A stretch of DNA of 64,000 nucleotides from CAWIHS01 sp963836005 (GTDB taxonomy: Bacteria > Pseudomonadota > Gammaproteobacteria > GRL18): NCBI GenBank assembly GCA_963836005.1, contig CAWIHS010000004.1, positions 574,290 through 638,289 on the forward strand. Direction: 5' to 3'. A model generated the notes under the pieces. The model did no database searches, was not told where the DNA came from, and saw only the letters and a list, made by a program, of their open reading frames with translations. A program made the translations under genes and the position numbers. Positions 1-10,300 of this stretch are shown in pieces (position 1 is the first letter of the stretch; every line of letters starts with the position of its first letter).

Positions 1-51
1 AGTTACAAACATATAAAATTCAAAGACTTATATTTTTGTAACTTAGAAGCG
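1..51 (+). repeat. Left arm of a 51-bp perfect inverted repeat
   Basis: These 51 bases are the exact reverse complement of 3474-3524. They contain one element terminus, a short AT-rich spacer, and the start of a family-1 miniature element at 38. The match may continue upstream of the window. The two arms enclose the IS110 relic and the secreted acidic-repeat gene. Confidence 0.9.
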
Positions 52-374
52 TAATTTCTAAAACGTCATTGATACCAGGAATTTGTTACACAAGACGCCG
101 TTAATACATCCATGTAGGCTCTATATAGCCATCCCTGGCTATATAAGCTTCTTCCACAAACACCTGATATCAATCACTTAGTGAAAATCTTAGTAATTTC
201 TCAATAAGTCCGTGCAAGATACTCTCCCCCTATCAGGGGGAGGGTTAGGGTGGGGGTTAAGTGCTTGATGATACAAGCAACCCCCATCCTGGCCTTCCCC
301 CTCGAAGGGGGAAGGAACTTTAACTGCACGGACTTATTGAGAAGTTACAAATCTTAAATACGCTTCTAAGTAAC
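38..374. mobile_element. Family-1 miniature inverted-repeat element, interrupted
   Basis: The element begins GTAACTTAGAAGCGTA and ends in a near-complementary TACGCTTCTAAGTAAC, with one base lost from the final GTTAC. Its interior carries the block shared with other copies (AGACGCCGTTAATACATCC, then a hairpin with 10-bp arms around 122-145, then CTTCCACAAACACCTGAT). It is split by a family-2 element at 193-348. No target duplication is visible around the outer ends. Confidence 0.75.
193..348. mobile_element. Family-2 miniature element nested in a family-1 element
   Basis: The 24-base termini are inverted repeats with one mismatch (inner part CTCAATAAGTCCGTGCA). The interior holds paired GGGGGAGGGTTAGGGTGGGGG-type and CCCCCATCCTGGCCTTCCCCC-type tracts. 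The insertion is flanked by a perfect 8-bp duplication, AAATCTTA, at 185-192 and 349-356. Removing the element plus one duplicate restores a continuous family-1 element. A second copy lies at 58823-58978. It encodes no protein. Confidence 0.9.
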
Positions 375-407
375 AAATTCTTAACCTGCTGTTTTTACAG
401 TATTTTA

Positions 408-1776
408 TCAAACAGCAATAGGCACGAGTTCTAATCCAAATTGTTTTGCTTTCTGCTTAAGATTTTTTACCATTCGATTTTTATGAGCCTCATTATATTC
501 TTCCTGGCTTTGAGCTTTGTATGCTGTTTTATGTTTGATCATATTATAAAAAATGATAGCCACTTTTCTCGCAGTGGCATTGATTGCTTTTGGGGCACCC
601 AGTCGTGCGCGTAATCTTCTGTAAAAAGCCCCTAAACCACTTTTTTAGGTTAAAGACATGTTTCGCCCGATTCTGAGTTTTGATGGTTTTACTGCTGAGT
701 ATTTTACCACCCGAAATTTTATTATTTGGACTCAACCCCATCCAGGAAACAAAGTGCTTTGCCGTTTACCATTTGTCCATATTGATACCTGTTTCAGATA
801 ATATTTTGAGAATACTGTGTTCATCCAAACCATCAATTTCAGTTAAATCTGTTCCACATAATTCATGGAGATAATGGGTGACATTAAAATTCATCGCATT
901 TTTGTTGTTTTTCTTCCGACGTTTTTTACTCGACAAAGGTGACTCAGGTGGTTGCTTTTTTAATTGAGAAAGACAATCCTCTATTGCTATATCGCAATCT
1001 CGCAACGTTTCATGATAAAAATCATAAAGTTCTACCGCTTGCTTTAAAGTAAACAGATGTTCCTGGCGATAGTTGCCCATCAAAGACTGGGCAATAACCT
1101 CACAACTATTTTTGCAACGACCATCGCGATGGTTAGCTAATACTATCGCATCTCGCTCACCTGATAATATGGCTCGAATAATTCTCATGCCTGTCAGACG
1201 GGTAATATCAGTCACTACATTGTCGAGTAATAAATTCATCTGTCTCAATGATTTTTGCATGTGTTGAATGTGCGTTGCGATAGTAGAAACAAGTATCTCC
1301 CTCTGCCGCATATACGCTCGAAGTACACAATAGTCATCTTCCGGGCGAAAAGCACCGGCCAGTAGACCATAGGTATGGAGTTGTTGGATTCATTGACAAT
1401 CCTTCACGTCAGTTTTTCGGCCCGATACATTCTTAACATGATGGGCATTCACCAAAATCACTTCCAATCCTCTGCTCTCAAGTATTTCAAATACAGGGAT
1501 CCAGTAAATTCCAGTGGACTCCATTGCAACGGTTGTGATCCCTGTCCTCACCAACCAGTCTGCCATGGCTTCTAAATCACGGGTAAAACAACTAAAGCGT
1601 CTAACTGGATTTTCATCTAATGATGCAGGTACGGCAACATAATGTTCATGTGAGCCAATATCAATGCCTGCGGCAAATAAATTAATTTGCTCTAAATGTT
1701 TTTGGATCCTTTTTTTATTTGTTTTAGTATTCTTCTTGAGTTTCACTGAAAAATCTTCCATGCTTAAATTAAGCAT
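408..1776 (-). pseudogene. IS110-family transposase, decayed
   Basis: Read from 1776 downward, the gene starts with the DEDD-type N-terminal domain (GIDIGSHEHYVAVPASL; VAMESTGIYWIPVFE; HHVKNVSGRKTDVKDCQ). An in-frame TGA at 1390-1392 replaces the expected Trp after DVKDCQ. The frame then continues through RAYMRQREILV and the C-terminal IS116/IS110/IS902 region (LTGMRIIRAILSGERD) to an in-frame TAA at 766-768. It resumes at SWMGLSPNNKISGGK and shifts frame with a small deletion near 645-655. The tail then reads YRRLRARLGAPKAINATARK to GLELVPIAV and ends at 408. Two nonsense codons plus a frameshift make it inactive. IS110 elements use a bridge RNA from their non-coding end; the flanks here are too altered to assign one. 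Confidence 0.9.
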
Positions 1777-2304
1777 GTCTGAACGTCAGATAATCGGTAA
1801 AACTACATTCTTCTAAACGGGGTCGCTATGCGCCACCAATGATGGAGTCGTTTATCTGTGCTCATGCTGAGTATCGAGTCGTGAACTTCAGTGCGCTTTC
1901 GAGCTTTATGTTCAGACATGCCTTTTAAATATAGCCGAATATTCTGTAATACCTACCCCATGTTACTTGTAGATGGTTGGCCGGCACGGGCTGGGATGCT
2001 GAGTAGTTACAAAAATTCGTGCTTTAAGTTGCGCGAGGGGGAGAAAAAAAGGACAACCTGAAATTGCTACAAACCCCAGGGGTAAACAACGACTGGGGTA
2101 AAAGAAGTAGGCTAAACAGCTGTAACAATTTGCAACAGAGCGCTTCAGTAGAAATAATTCAGACACAATCCAGTGCTATACTTGACAACAAAAGAGAAAG
2201 AATTATGCAAGAGTTTAAGACCTGAAGGGGATAATAATTTTGTTCATTGCAGGATTAAACCTTTTTCAAAGATGGTACTCAGTCGTTTCAACAGGAGATA
2301 TGAA
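1777..2304. other. Intergenic region with element debris
   Basis: Immediately beyond the transposase start there is no clear open reading frame. At 1998-2010 there is an isolated CTGAGTAGTTAC-type family-1 right terminus. The rest is unassigned sequence leading to the promoter region of the gene at 2305. Some of 1777-1960 may be the non-coding end of the IS110 element, but its boundary cannot be set from this copy alone. Confidence 0.5.
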
Positions 2305-3027
2305 ATGAAACATTTATTTAAACCTGCAATTTCTCTCGCCCTGGCTGTTGCCCTATGTGTATTTTACACTAATGCTGTTGCGTATGAAGCTGTAAACGAT
2401 ACGGCTGATAATATCGGCTTGAACCAGTCTGAAGATGCGGATCTGGACAGGATCCAGCCTGATGACCCTGACCAGGACAGGTTCCAGTCTGATGACCCGG
2501 ATCTGGACAGACTTCAGGACGGTGACCAGACCGGAACGAGTGACGAAGGAAGTGAGGATATCTATGAGTATCTGTATGAGGAACCTCAATCCAGCCTGGG
2601 TGTGGCTGTGGATGAGAACCTGCAACCTGTAGAAACTCAGACATATTTCCGAGCCTGGCTTGCTACCGTCGAGAATGTTATTGAGAACGGTGGCCTTTAC
2701 CAGGGAGACCAGGTGCAACTGGGTTCAGAATTGAGTGTTGATAATGAAGATGTCGGCAAAACAGTTGAATGTCTGGTTGTGGTCCAATATAAAACCCATG
2801 AAGATGCAGAAGAACAGACATTCATGCTGACCGATAATAGCTGGGAAGTCTGGGGCGGCAAACTCGATGAATTGACCGGTGCAAATTGTCAACTGGGGGA
2901 AGTGCATCAGATCATGGCGCTTGAAGGCGAGTTAATTTCCGGTGTATTTAAAATACATTTTGGTTATCAGTTTGAAACCGGAGGCATCGTTGCCAGTCCC
3001 GCAGTGCTAATTTTTACAGTTCAATAA
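2305..3027 (+). CDS. Secreted acidic protein with three decapeptide repeats, unknown function
   Basis: The start at 2305 is chosen over an upstream ATG at 2173. A Shine-Dalgarno sequence (CAGGAG, 2292-2297) lies seven bases before it, and the protein then opens with a signal peptide (residues 1-26, cleavage after AVA). The product is 240 residues. Residues 46-75 are three 10-residue repeats of the form D-x-D-R-x-Q-x-D-D-P, very rich in Asp. They are followed by an acidic Tyr/Glu stretch and a beta-rich C-terminal region of about 110 residues with two cysteines. I do not recognise the family. The regular Asp pattern suggests calcium binding or surface display, which is inference. The gene stands alone among mobile-element debris inside a 51-bp inverted repeat. 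Confidence 0.75.
   Translation: MKHLFKPAISLALAVALCVFYTNAVAYEAVNDTADNIGLNQSEDADLDRIQPDDPDQDRFQSDDPDLDRLQDGDQTGTSDEGSEDIYEYLYEEPQSSLGVAVDENLQPVETQTYFRAWLATVENVIENGGLYQGDQVQLGSELSVDNEDVGKTVECLVVVQYKTHEDAEEQTFMLTDNSWEVWGGKLDELTGANCQLGEVHQIMALEGELISGVFKIHFGYQFETGGIVASPAVLIFTVQ
2440..2529 (+). repeat. Three in-frame 30-bp tandem repeats
   Basis: Three consecutive 30-base units (2440-2469, 2470-2499, 2500-2529) encode D-L-D-R-I-Q-P-D-D-P and two variants. All lengths are multiples of three, so copy number could change without breaking the frame. Confidence 0.85.
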
Positions 3028-3263
3028 ATAAGCCGGGCCTGTCGATTTATCCATACTGTTGCAGGTCGCTAACAAGGCTTCAGTATGGTTAATCTTCACA
3101 GTAAAAGACTCAATTTCAGTCTGCGCCAAAGGTTAGTTGATATGTTTCATTGCCCTGATTGATTAATTTGTCTTTTGGAAACGGCCGACGGGATCATTAT
3201 CCTCGACTGAAGAGATGCAATCCCATTTTTTATCTCATATCTATGTCTGTATCAATAAATAAA

Positions 3264-3569
3264 GTAACTACTCAGCGTATCTATAAGATCGTGCTTGCTG
3301 TCAGGTATTTATTCCAGAAGACGCCGTAAATACATCCCTGGTCGTTCCCGGCTTCCTGCCTCCCACGGCACTTATACTTCCATGTATGTCGTAGGCTTGA
3401 ATGTAGCATCCATGCCACAAACACTTCTTCCACAAATACCTGATATCAAGCACTTAGTGCAATATTTCAAATACGCTTCTAAGTTACAAAAATATAAGTC
3501 TTTGAATTTTATATGTTTGTAACTTTTTGACGGTTAGCCTTCCTGCGGCTTGATTTGCTGAGTAGTTAC
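3264..3569. mobile_element. Family-1 miniature element with 8-bp target duplication
   Basis: Terminal inverted repeats are GTAACTACTCAGC at the left and GCTGAGTAGTTAC at the right. A perfect 8-bp direct repeat, TAAATAAA, flanks the element at 3256-3263 and 3570-3577. Inside are the AGACGCCGTAAATACATCC block, a hairpin ending in ATGCCAC, and the block CTTCCACAAATACCTGAT. A second, inner family-1-type terminus ends at 3487. The GTAA terminus plus 8-bp duplication is what IS66-family elements produce, so an IS66-type transposase elsewhere in the genome is the likely mobiliser (inference). Confidence 0.85.
3474..3524 (-). repeat. Right arm of the 51-bp perfect inverted repeat
   Basis: This arm is the exact reverse complement of bases 1-51. 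It lies inside the family-1 element at 3264-3569 and spans the inner terminus at 3487, an AT-rich spacer, and a further GTAAC at 3519-3523. Confidence 0.9.
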
Positions 3570-3577
3570 TAAATAAA

Positions 3578-3949
3578 TAGAATTTTTTCGGCTATCCGCC
3601 TGATGTCGTTGATCAGTGCGCATAGATATAATCATTTATTACTCTAAAGCATTTTTTAAGACTGATGTATATAGAACTATCTGCAAGATCGATATACATC
3701 CCCAAGCGCAGATCTATCAGCTTATAAGACTTAAAGCAATGACAGCTTTTTATTGCTGTTTCTCTGTTTCCAGTCAGTTGCTGCGGTCTTGCAGTATAGA
3801 AACTGATAGATACCTTGAATAAAATCGTAACACATTGATTTTATAATATAATTTGGTTGGTTCGGCTGTGGTTTGATAGAAAAATGAGTTATTATATCGG
3901 TGTATTAAGAATTTAGTCATAATGGGGTTATACTATAAGCTTAATCACA
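3578..3949. other. AT-rich intergenic region, no supported gene
   Basis: The only open frame is a 68-codon one at 3616-3822. It has no ribosome-binding site and no recognisable product. I see no RNA gene or clear terminator here. Confidence 0.5.
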
Positions 3950-3959
3950 GGGTAGTTAT

Positions 3960-4213
3960 CATAGGTTAGTTCTTAAGCAAAAATGTGGATGAATAATCGG
4001 GTATTTGTTCCAGAAGACGCCGTAAATATATCCCTATAGGCTTTCTATAGCCATCCCTGGCTATAGAAACTTGACCTACATGGACGAGACTTCGGCTCCT
4101 GCCTCTCGCATGCATTTCCACCATCCATGGTGGTTATGCAGGGAATGCAGATGATGCAGGAGCAATCATCTGTCTTCCACAAATACCCGATTCTCCTTAA
4201 GTACCTATGTATG
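3960..4213. mobile_element. Family-3 miniature element with ~10-bp target duplication
   Basis: The left end CATAGGTTAGTTCTTAAG and the right end CTTAAGTACCTATGTATG are near-inverted repeats. The flanks GGGTAGTTAT (3950-3959) and TGGTAGTTAT (4214-4223) differ at one base, consistent with a 10-bp target duplication. The interior has a TATAGCCATCCCTGGCTATA hairpin and a CCACCATCCATGGTGG hairpin. It ends 34 bases before the TAXI start codon and so may contribute to that operon's promoter region. Confidence 0.8.
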
Positions 4214-4247
4214 TGGTAGTTATATTTATTCATCTGGTAGTCTTTTT

Positions 4248-5564
4248 ATGCTAAACAGTAGAAAACCTTCCTATAATGAACTGCTAAAATTTTTGATTCC
4301 GGCTGTCCTGCTGATCTTCCTAGCATTTTATGCAGCTTATCAATTTGTTTCCCCGGCACCCTCTCGAAATATAACCATTTCAGCAGGACCAGCTGATGGC
4401 AGTTATTATGAATTTGCAAACAAATACAGTGATGCCCTGAAAAATGAAGATATAGAGCTTAAGGTATTAAAATCCACAGGTTCACGAGAAAACATTCAAC
4501 GGCTTTTGAATGAAGAAGTAGATATTGCCTTTGTACAGGGAGGAACTGAATTTAAGGATGAGCCGTTATATTCTTTGGGAAGTCTGTATTATGAGCCTTT
4601 ATTGATATTTTATAAGCGGGGACTGGCTGTGCGTTACCTGTCTGATTTGAAGAGTTTGAAAATTTCTATTGGTGAAGAGGGCAGCGGCACACGAATTTTA
4701 GCTCAGCAATTATTACAAATTAATCATGTAAACGCTAACAATACAAAGTTTCTCTCACTAACTAACCAGGAAGCAGTGAGCCAACTAATGCAGGGGGATA
4801 TTGATGTCGCATTTTTTGTTACTGCGATAAATTCCTCTACCATTAAACCACTTTTTTCAGTTCCGGATATTAAACTCTTTGACATTCAAAGAGCTGCGGC
4901 TTACACCCGGGTTTTCCCTGCTTTATCCGCGATAATATTGCATCAGGGTATCCTGTCTTTTAATGAAAATATACCTGAGGAATCAGTGACTTTATTAGCG
5001 TCTACTGCCAATCTGGTTGTAGATGAAGATTTCAATAAACCCCTCAGCATATTATTACTTCAGGCCATGCAAGAAAACCATGGAGAGACTGCCTTTTTTT
5101 CTGTTCCGCAGTTTTTTCCTAACCCCGAGTTAAGTGCATTCCCGGTAACTGATGTTGCACAGCGTTTTTATAAAAACGGCCCGCCTTTTCTGATGAAATA
5201 TTTACCATTCTGGGCGGCAACGTTTGTAGACAGAATGATAGTCATGATCCTGCCTTTATTTGTCATTATTCTGCCGTTGATAAAAATTTTGCCGCCGTTG
5301 TACCGTTGGCGTATACGTTCAAAAATTTATTGCTGGTATAGAGAATTACAAAAAGTAGACGACTATGTCATTGGCCGGCAATTGAGCGAAGCAGAATTTA
5401 AACAAGTGAATGACAAACTCGATGAAATCTGTATCCAGACCCGTAAAGTTGATACACCCTTGTCTTATGCTGACGAGTTATATAATTTACAGGTGCATAT
5501 TGACCTGATAAGAAATATGACCCGGGCGAATAGAGCCGATAAACAGACTAATAATACAGATTAA
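4248..5564 (+). CDS. TAXI-family (NMT1-like) solute receptor, membrane-anchored
   Basis: The 438-residue protein has an N-terminal membrane segment (about residues 13-33). It is followed by a periplasmic TAXI/NMT1 domain opening with ISAGPADGSYYEFA (44-57) and containing VDIAFVQGGTEF and IGEEGSGTRILAQQLL. A second membrane segment lies near 325-348, and a cytoplasmic tail of about 90 residues follows. TAXI proteins normally bind glutamate-like solutes for TRAP transporters, but no TRAP membrane subunit is present here. The doubly anchored form with a cytoplasmic tail is a distinct subgroup. The stop codon overlaps the tamA start (TAATG), so the two are co-translated, suggesting an envelope role rather than classical uptake. 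No strong ribosome-binding site precedes the ATG. Confidence 0.85.
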   Translation: MLNSRKPSYNELLKFLIPAVLLIFLAFYAAYQFVSPAPSRNITISAGPADGSYYEFANKYSDALKNEDIELKVLKSTGSRENIQRLLNEEVDIAFVQGGTEFKDEPLYSLGSLYYEPLLIFYKRGLAVRYLSDLKSLKISIGEEGSGTRILAQQLLQINHVNANNTKFLSLTNQEAVSQLMQGDIDVAFFVTAINSSTIKPLFSVPDIKLFDIQRAAAYTRVFPALSAIILHQGILSFNENIPEESVTLLASTANLVVDEDFNKPLSILLLQAMQENHGETAFFSVPQFFPNPELSAFPVTDVAQRFYKNGPPFLMKYLPFWAATFVDRMIVMILPLFVIILPLIKILPPLYRWRIRSKIYCWYRELQKVDDYVIGRQLSEAEFKQVNDKLDEICIQTRKVDTPLSYADELYNLQVHIDLIRNMTRANRADKQTNNTD

Positions 5565-7342
5565 TGAACACTTACTATAATACGCAAAAGCACTGTGGTA
5601 TTTTTATTGTCTGCATGCTTTTGTTATTTTCAGAGGGCCTGTTTGCCCAGCCAAAAGTTAAGGTTGAGATAGAAGGTATCAAGGATGATTTATTAAAAAA
5701 TGCCAGAGTCTATCTGCAGCTATTAGAAGAAAAAGATGATCCAAATTTAACCACAGACTGGATTCATAAGCTCTATAAACAGGGTAAAGAGGATATACGT
5801 AAAGCACTGCAGCCCTTTGGTTATTATCAGGTTGAGGTTCAGTCCAGCTTGAACCAGGACGATAAAGGAGTCTGGGAGGCCGTCTATAAAGTGTCACCAG
5901 GCCCGCAGGTCAGGATCTCCGAAATTGATATTCAATGGCAGGGCAGCGGTGCTGCGGAACCCGAATTACAACTGTTATTGCAAGACTTCCCTATTAAAAA
6001 AGGCGATCCGTTAAATCATCGATTATACGAAGATGAAAAATCCAGGTTATTAAAACGGGCAGCTTTGCTGGGATATCCTGAAGTTAAAACCATAGAGAAA
6101 AAAGTCCTTGTGGATCCAGTGAAGCAGACCGCAGAGATCCATTTACATCTTGATACCGGCGACCAGTTTTATATTGGCGAAATCAGAATAGATCAGAATA
6201 TTTTATCGCCAAAACTTATTCATCGATATATCAGGAATATCCATCCCGGTGATCCTTATTCTCAGGAAACACTGCTTGAGCTTCAACAGGCATTGGCGAC
6301 TTCAGGTTATTTTTCAATTGTAGACGTCAACCCAAAGTTTGCTGAAGCCAAAGAGCATCAGGTGCCTATCGAGGTAGATGTCAGTGCAGCCAAACGACAT
6401 CGGTTTTCATTGGGTCTGGGCTATGATACGGATATTCAGTTCAATGGAACAGCACGCTGGCAAAATAGACGTTTAAACAGTCGGGGGCATAATTCTGATG
6501 TTTTGCTTAAACTTGCGCAAAGAAAAAGTACTTTAAGGGGCAGTTACTGGATACCGGGATATTTCCCTCATAGCGATAAATTTGGTTTGATCACCAAATT
6601 TGAAACTGAAGAAACGGAAAGTACGGATAGAGATACTCTGGATATTGAAGGGGCGTATGTATTCGTCTGGAAGAATTGGGCATCGAAACTGTTTACAGAA
6701 TATAAATTTGAACGATTTGTCTCTGGATCTGAGCCTGAAACAACCACCAAATTACTCAGTGTCGGCGTGCTTACGAAAAAATCCGTGTTTGAAAAAAATG
6801 TTTTTCCGCGCAAAGGCTGGGGACTTTTTGCTGAAATCAGAGGCTCCCCGGGTACATTCTTATCAGACACCAGTTATTTTCGCTCCCATTTTAAATCCAT
6901 TTTATATTTTCCTCTGGGAGATAAAGGGCGCTTCAATCTGCGTGGAGAACTGGGCCTGGCTGCGGTTAGCAATTTTGATAAGTATCCCAATTCATTACGG
7001 TTTTTTGCCGGAGGAGATACCAGTGTACGTGGTTATGAATGGAAATCTTTAGGGCCAGAAGATAGCAGCGGTGAAGTCATCGGCGGTAAGAACGTTGTTA
7101 CTGCCAGTATAGAATATGATCATAGAATACTTGAAGATTGGGTAGGTGCGGTTTTTATGGATGCGGGTAATGCCTTTAATGATAATCTGGACAAGATATA
7201 TACCGGGGCAGGTGTCGGTGTCAGATGGCTGTCTCCTATTGGCAGTGTACGGATGGATTTTGCCTGGCCGCTGGATCAGGATGATGAAGATTTGACATTT
7301 TCATCGCTGAGAATACATTTTGGTTTTGAGGTCATGTTGTGA
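5564..7342 (+). CDS. tamA: Translocation and assembly module subunit TamA (Omp85 family)
   Basis: The 592-residue protein has a signal peptide (about 1-28, ending LFAQ). POTRA domains fill the N-terminal half, and an Omp85 16-strand barrel follows from about residue 275 to the end. The conserved barrel loop motif GGDTSVRGYEWKSLGP is at about 482-497, and the C-terminus IHFGFEVML ends with an outer-membrane sorting pattern. TamA sits in the outer membrane and, with TamB, helps assemble outer-membrane proteins and move phospholipid between membranes. It overlaps the TAXI gene by one base and tamB by four, an arrangement typical of tamAB. Length and architecture match the family. Confidence 0.93.
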   Translation: MNTYYNTQKHCGIFIVCMLLLFSEGLFAQPKVKVEIEGIKDDLLKNARVYLQLLEEKDDPNLTTDWIHKLYKQGKEDIRKALQPFGYYQVEVQSSLNQDDKGVWEAVYKVSPGPQVRISEIDIQWQGSGAAEPELQLLLQDFPIKKGDPLNHRLYEDEKSRLLKRAALLGYPEVKTIEKKVLVDPVKQTAEIHLHLDTGDQFYIGEIRIDQNILSPKLIHRYIRNIHPGDPYSQETLLELQQALATSGYFSIVDVNPKFAEAKEHQVPIEVDVSAAKRHRFSLGLGYDTDIQFNGTARWQNRRLNSRGHNSDVLLKLAQRKSTLRGSYWIPGYFPHSDKFGLITKFETEETESTDRDTLDIEGAYVFVWKNWASKLFTEYKFERFVSGSEPETTTKLLSVGVLTKKSVFEKNVFPRKGWGLFAEIRGSPGTFLSDTSYFRSHFKSILYFPLGDKGRFNLRGELGLAAVSNFDKYPNSLRFFAGGDTSVRGYEWKSLGPEDSSGEVIGGKNVVTASIEYDHRILEDWVGAVFMDAGNAFNDNLDKIYTGAGVGVRWLSPIGSVRMDFAWPLDQDDEDLTFSSLRIHFGFEVML

Positions 7343-10300
7343 AAAAATGGCTGCTGAATTTTTTTTCACGTCTGCTCAAAACAGTATTTATTCTGACACT
7401 GCTGCTGGGTGTATTTGCCGGGTGGTTATTAGGAACTCACAGCGGTCTGCAATGGCTGGTAGCATCTAGCCATACATGGATACCTGGAACACTGACAATT
7501 AAACAGATAACAGGCGATCTTGCAGGTCACCTTGAACTGGCCGGGCTGCATTATCAAAATAATGATCTGAAATTACGCATTGATAAGGCGCTATTCATCT
7601 GGAAGCCCAGGGCTTTACTGCAAAAGACGCTGGAAATAAACACTTTTCAACTGCAAAACGTCTATTTTAAACCGCTTAACCAGAACCCCGAGCCAGAAGA
7701 GCATGAACAATCTTCAAGCAAAGATACTCTGGCTGAAATAAACCTGCCTTTGATTATTAAACTGGACCAGTTTTTGGTGCAGAATATTGAAATCGCAACT
7801 GTAATGGAAACACAGCCGGGTGCTGAGCTGACTGTGATCAATGAAATCACTCTGTCTGCTCACTGGTACCAGACGTTACTTGAGGTTCACAAGTTGCATG
7901 TCCGCGCACCAGAATATGCCTCGCAATCTTCGGGCGCTGTCCATACCTTCGGGCAGTGGCCTATGGATTTTGAGCTTGAACTGCATGCAGCATTCAATGA
8001 TATACCTGAATTAACAACCACTGGAACGGTTAAGGGAGATTTGCAGCTACTGAGCATCAAGCAACGAAGCATTGATAACGACGAAAAATCACTGTATGTG
8101 GATGTAGAGGCGCAGTTCACTGATCTATTATCAGATCTGCACTGGCGTTCCCGACTTGACATCAGACAATTTCCACTGGGTCTATGGGTCACTGATTCTA
8201 CAGAAAAATTCAATCTTACTACGGATATTGACGGTGATCTTACACAATTGCAGCTTAAAAACCTGAAGGGAACTATTTTTAAAGGCAGTGTTGATCTGGA
8301 TGGACAATTAACCTATTCACCTTTGGCCTGGCAAACTAGCGTGACTGCCAGGGGAATTGATCCTGCCGGTTATCATGCAGAATTTCCAGGTAATATTGAT
8401 TTACGCGGCAGGGTGGACGGCCAATGGCAAGATGATCAACTGCAATTGTTGATTAATTTACAGCAACTTTCCGGAACATTGAGCGAGCAGCCTGTGACCG
8501 GCAGTGGCAAATTTAAAATGATTGACGAGAAAATGTTTTTTGAGCAGATCGCTTTAGCCAGCGGTAAAAACAGGGCTAATATTCATGGTGAGCTGGGAGA
8601 AAATTACACTCTGAAATGGGACCTGGATATTCCTGATTTGGATGCTTTATTACCAGGTGCCAGGGGAATTATTCAGGGTCAGGGAAATATTAAAGGAACT
8701 GCTGCAGTTCCTGTTATGATAGGACAATTAAAGGGCAGTCAGCTTAACTATCAAAGCTACTCGACGCAGACGTTAAATATTGATTTTGATATTAATACTG
8801 ATCCCGGGCAGCAATCTAACATAACTGCTGCTGCAAACACCGTTATTTTAGATAAAGAAACAATTCGCGCTATAGATTTCCAGCTCAGGGGGCCGATTGA
8901 TAGACATGTTATTGAATTTTCTGCAGAACATGAACTGGGCAAACTACAGCTATTGGCCAAGGGCGGCTATATTAAAACATTGCCTAATGATCCTGCAGCA
9001 AACACATCCTCCTGGCAGGGCAATGTGCAAAAATTAGAACTTTCTGGCAGCCAGTTCGGGGTGTGGAAATCAGTCACACCAGCAAAGCTTGTGCTGTCTC
9101 GGGAAACAGTAAAACTGGCTCCTTTATGCCTTAAGGAACAGCGCACGGAACTCTGTTCAAATATAGATCTCTACCAGAGTAAAGGTCGAGCTGACATCCA
9201 GTTGAAAAATTTTTCTTTGGCTCGGCTTCAACCCTATTTACCGCAAGATATTACTCAACTTGATGGAGCAGTGGATGCTGATATAAAACTGGATTTTGGT
9301 CAGACCTTAAACGCCGATGTAAATGTGCTGCTTGAGGCAGGCAACTTAACTTATCTGGCGGATGAAACTCATCAGGTACGGTTGCGCCATCAGGGAGGAT
9401 ATATCAAAGCACTACTGGATGAGAGTGAACTGGCTGCAGAATTTAAATTGTCTGTCGGCGATAATGGTGCGAATGGCAAGGTTTCCCTGCCGAGAAAATC
9501 TCTGCAACAGGAAGCCGCCAAAGCACCGTTGAGTGGTGACATTTTTGTGCATGTTAAAGAATTGGGATTGCTGACTGCATTTGTGCCCCAGATCAGGGAA
9601 GTAGATGGTGATATTTTAGCTCAGCTGAAAATTCAGGGGGTTATAGCTGAACCCCGAATTTCAGGCCACGCAACCTTAACTTCCAATCATGCATATATTC
9701 CAGAAGCCGGTATTCATCTCAACAAAACGCATTTTGAATTTATTGCAACTGGAAGTCCAGTTGTTTCAATAACCGGTCAATCGCATTCCGGTGACGGTGT
9801 GATTAATTTGCAGGGTAAGCTGGTTCTGGATGCCGAACAACACTGGCCTATTAGTTTAGCTTTGAGCGGAGATAAGTTTCTCGCTGTGAATTTGCCGCAA
9901 GCGCAGATCCAGCTGTCTCCAGATATGGAATTAAAGTATTCTGAACAGGGTCTGGTTATCAGAGGTCAGATCGTCATTCCACGAGCTGAAATTACTCCGC
10001 GCACGATTCCCGAAGGATCTTATGATATCTCATCGGATGTGGTTATTATCAGTGATAAAAATCCAACCGGGGAAGTTCGGGCATCGGCTGTCATCGATGC
10101 CAAAGTGAAAGTTTTGCTGGGTGAGAATGTGCATATCAAAGGTTTGGGTTTAAATGCTTTTCTTGTGGGCCAAATGACAGTAACGCAAAAGCCTCAGCAA
10201 CTGCCTACTGCCAATGGTGAAATGAAAATTGTCTCCGGCACTTACCGGGCTTTGGGGCAAAATCTGACCATCAATGAGGGACGTTTATTTTATGCTGGTG

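Noticed and set aside
3295..3522. Open frames within miniature elements (also at 4045-4233, 10672-10887, 16888-17115, 26792-27043 and the upstream part of 60126-60191)
   Set aside because: They are made of repeat hairpin sequence, differ between copies through indels, and lack ribosome-binding sites.
3616..3822. A 68-codon open frame in the gap before the TAXI gene
   Set aside because: There is no ribosome-binding site, no signal or domain, and its composition matches the surrounding AT-rich intergenic sequence.
4248..5564. A complete TRAP transporter
   Set aside because: Only the receptor-type protein is present; no membrane subunits follow, and the next genes are tamA and tamB.
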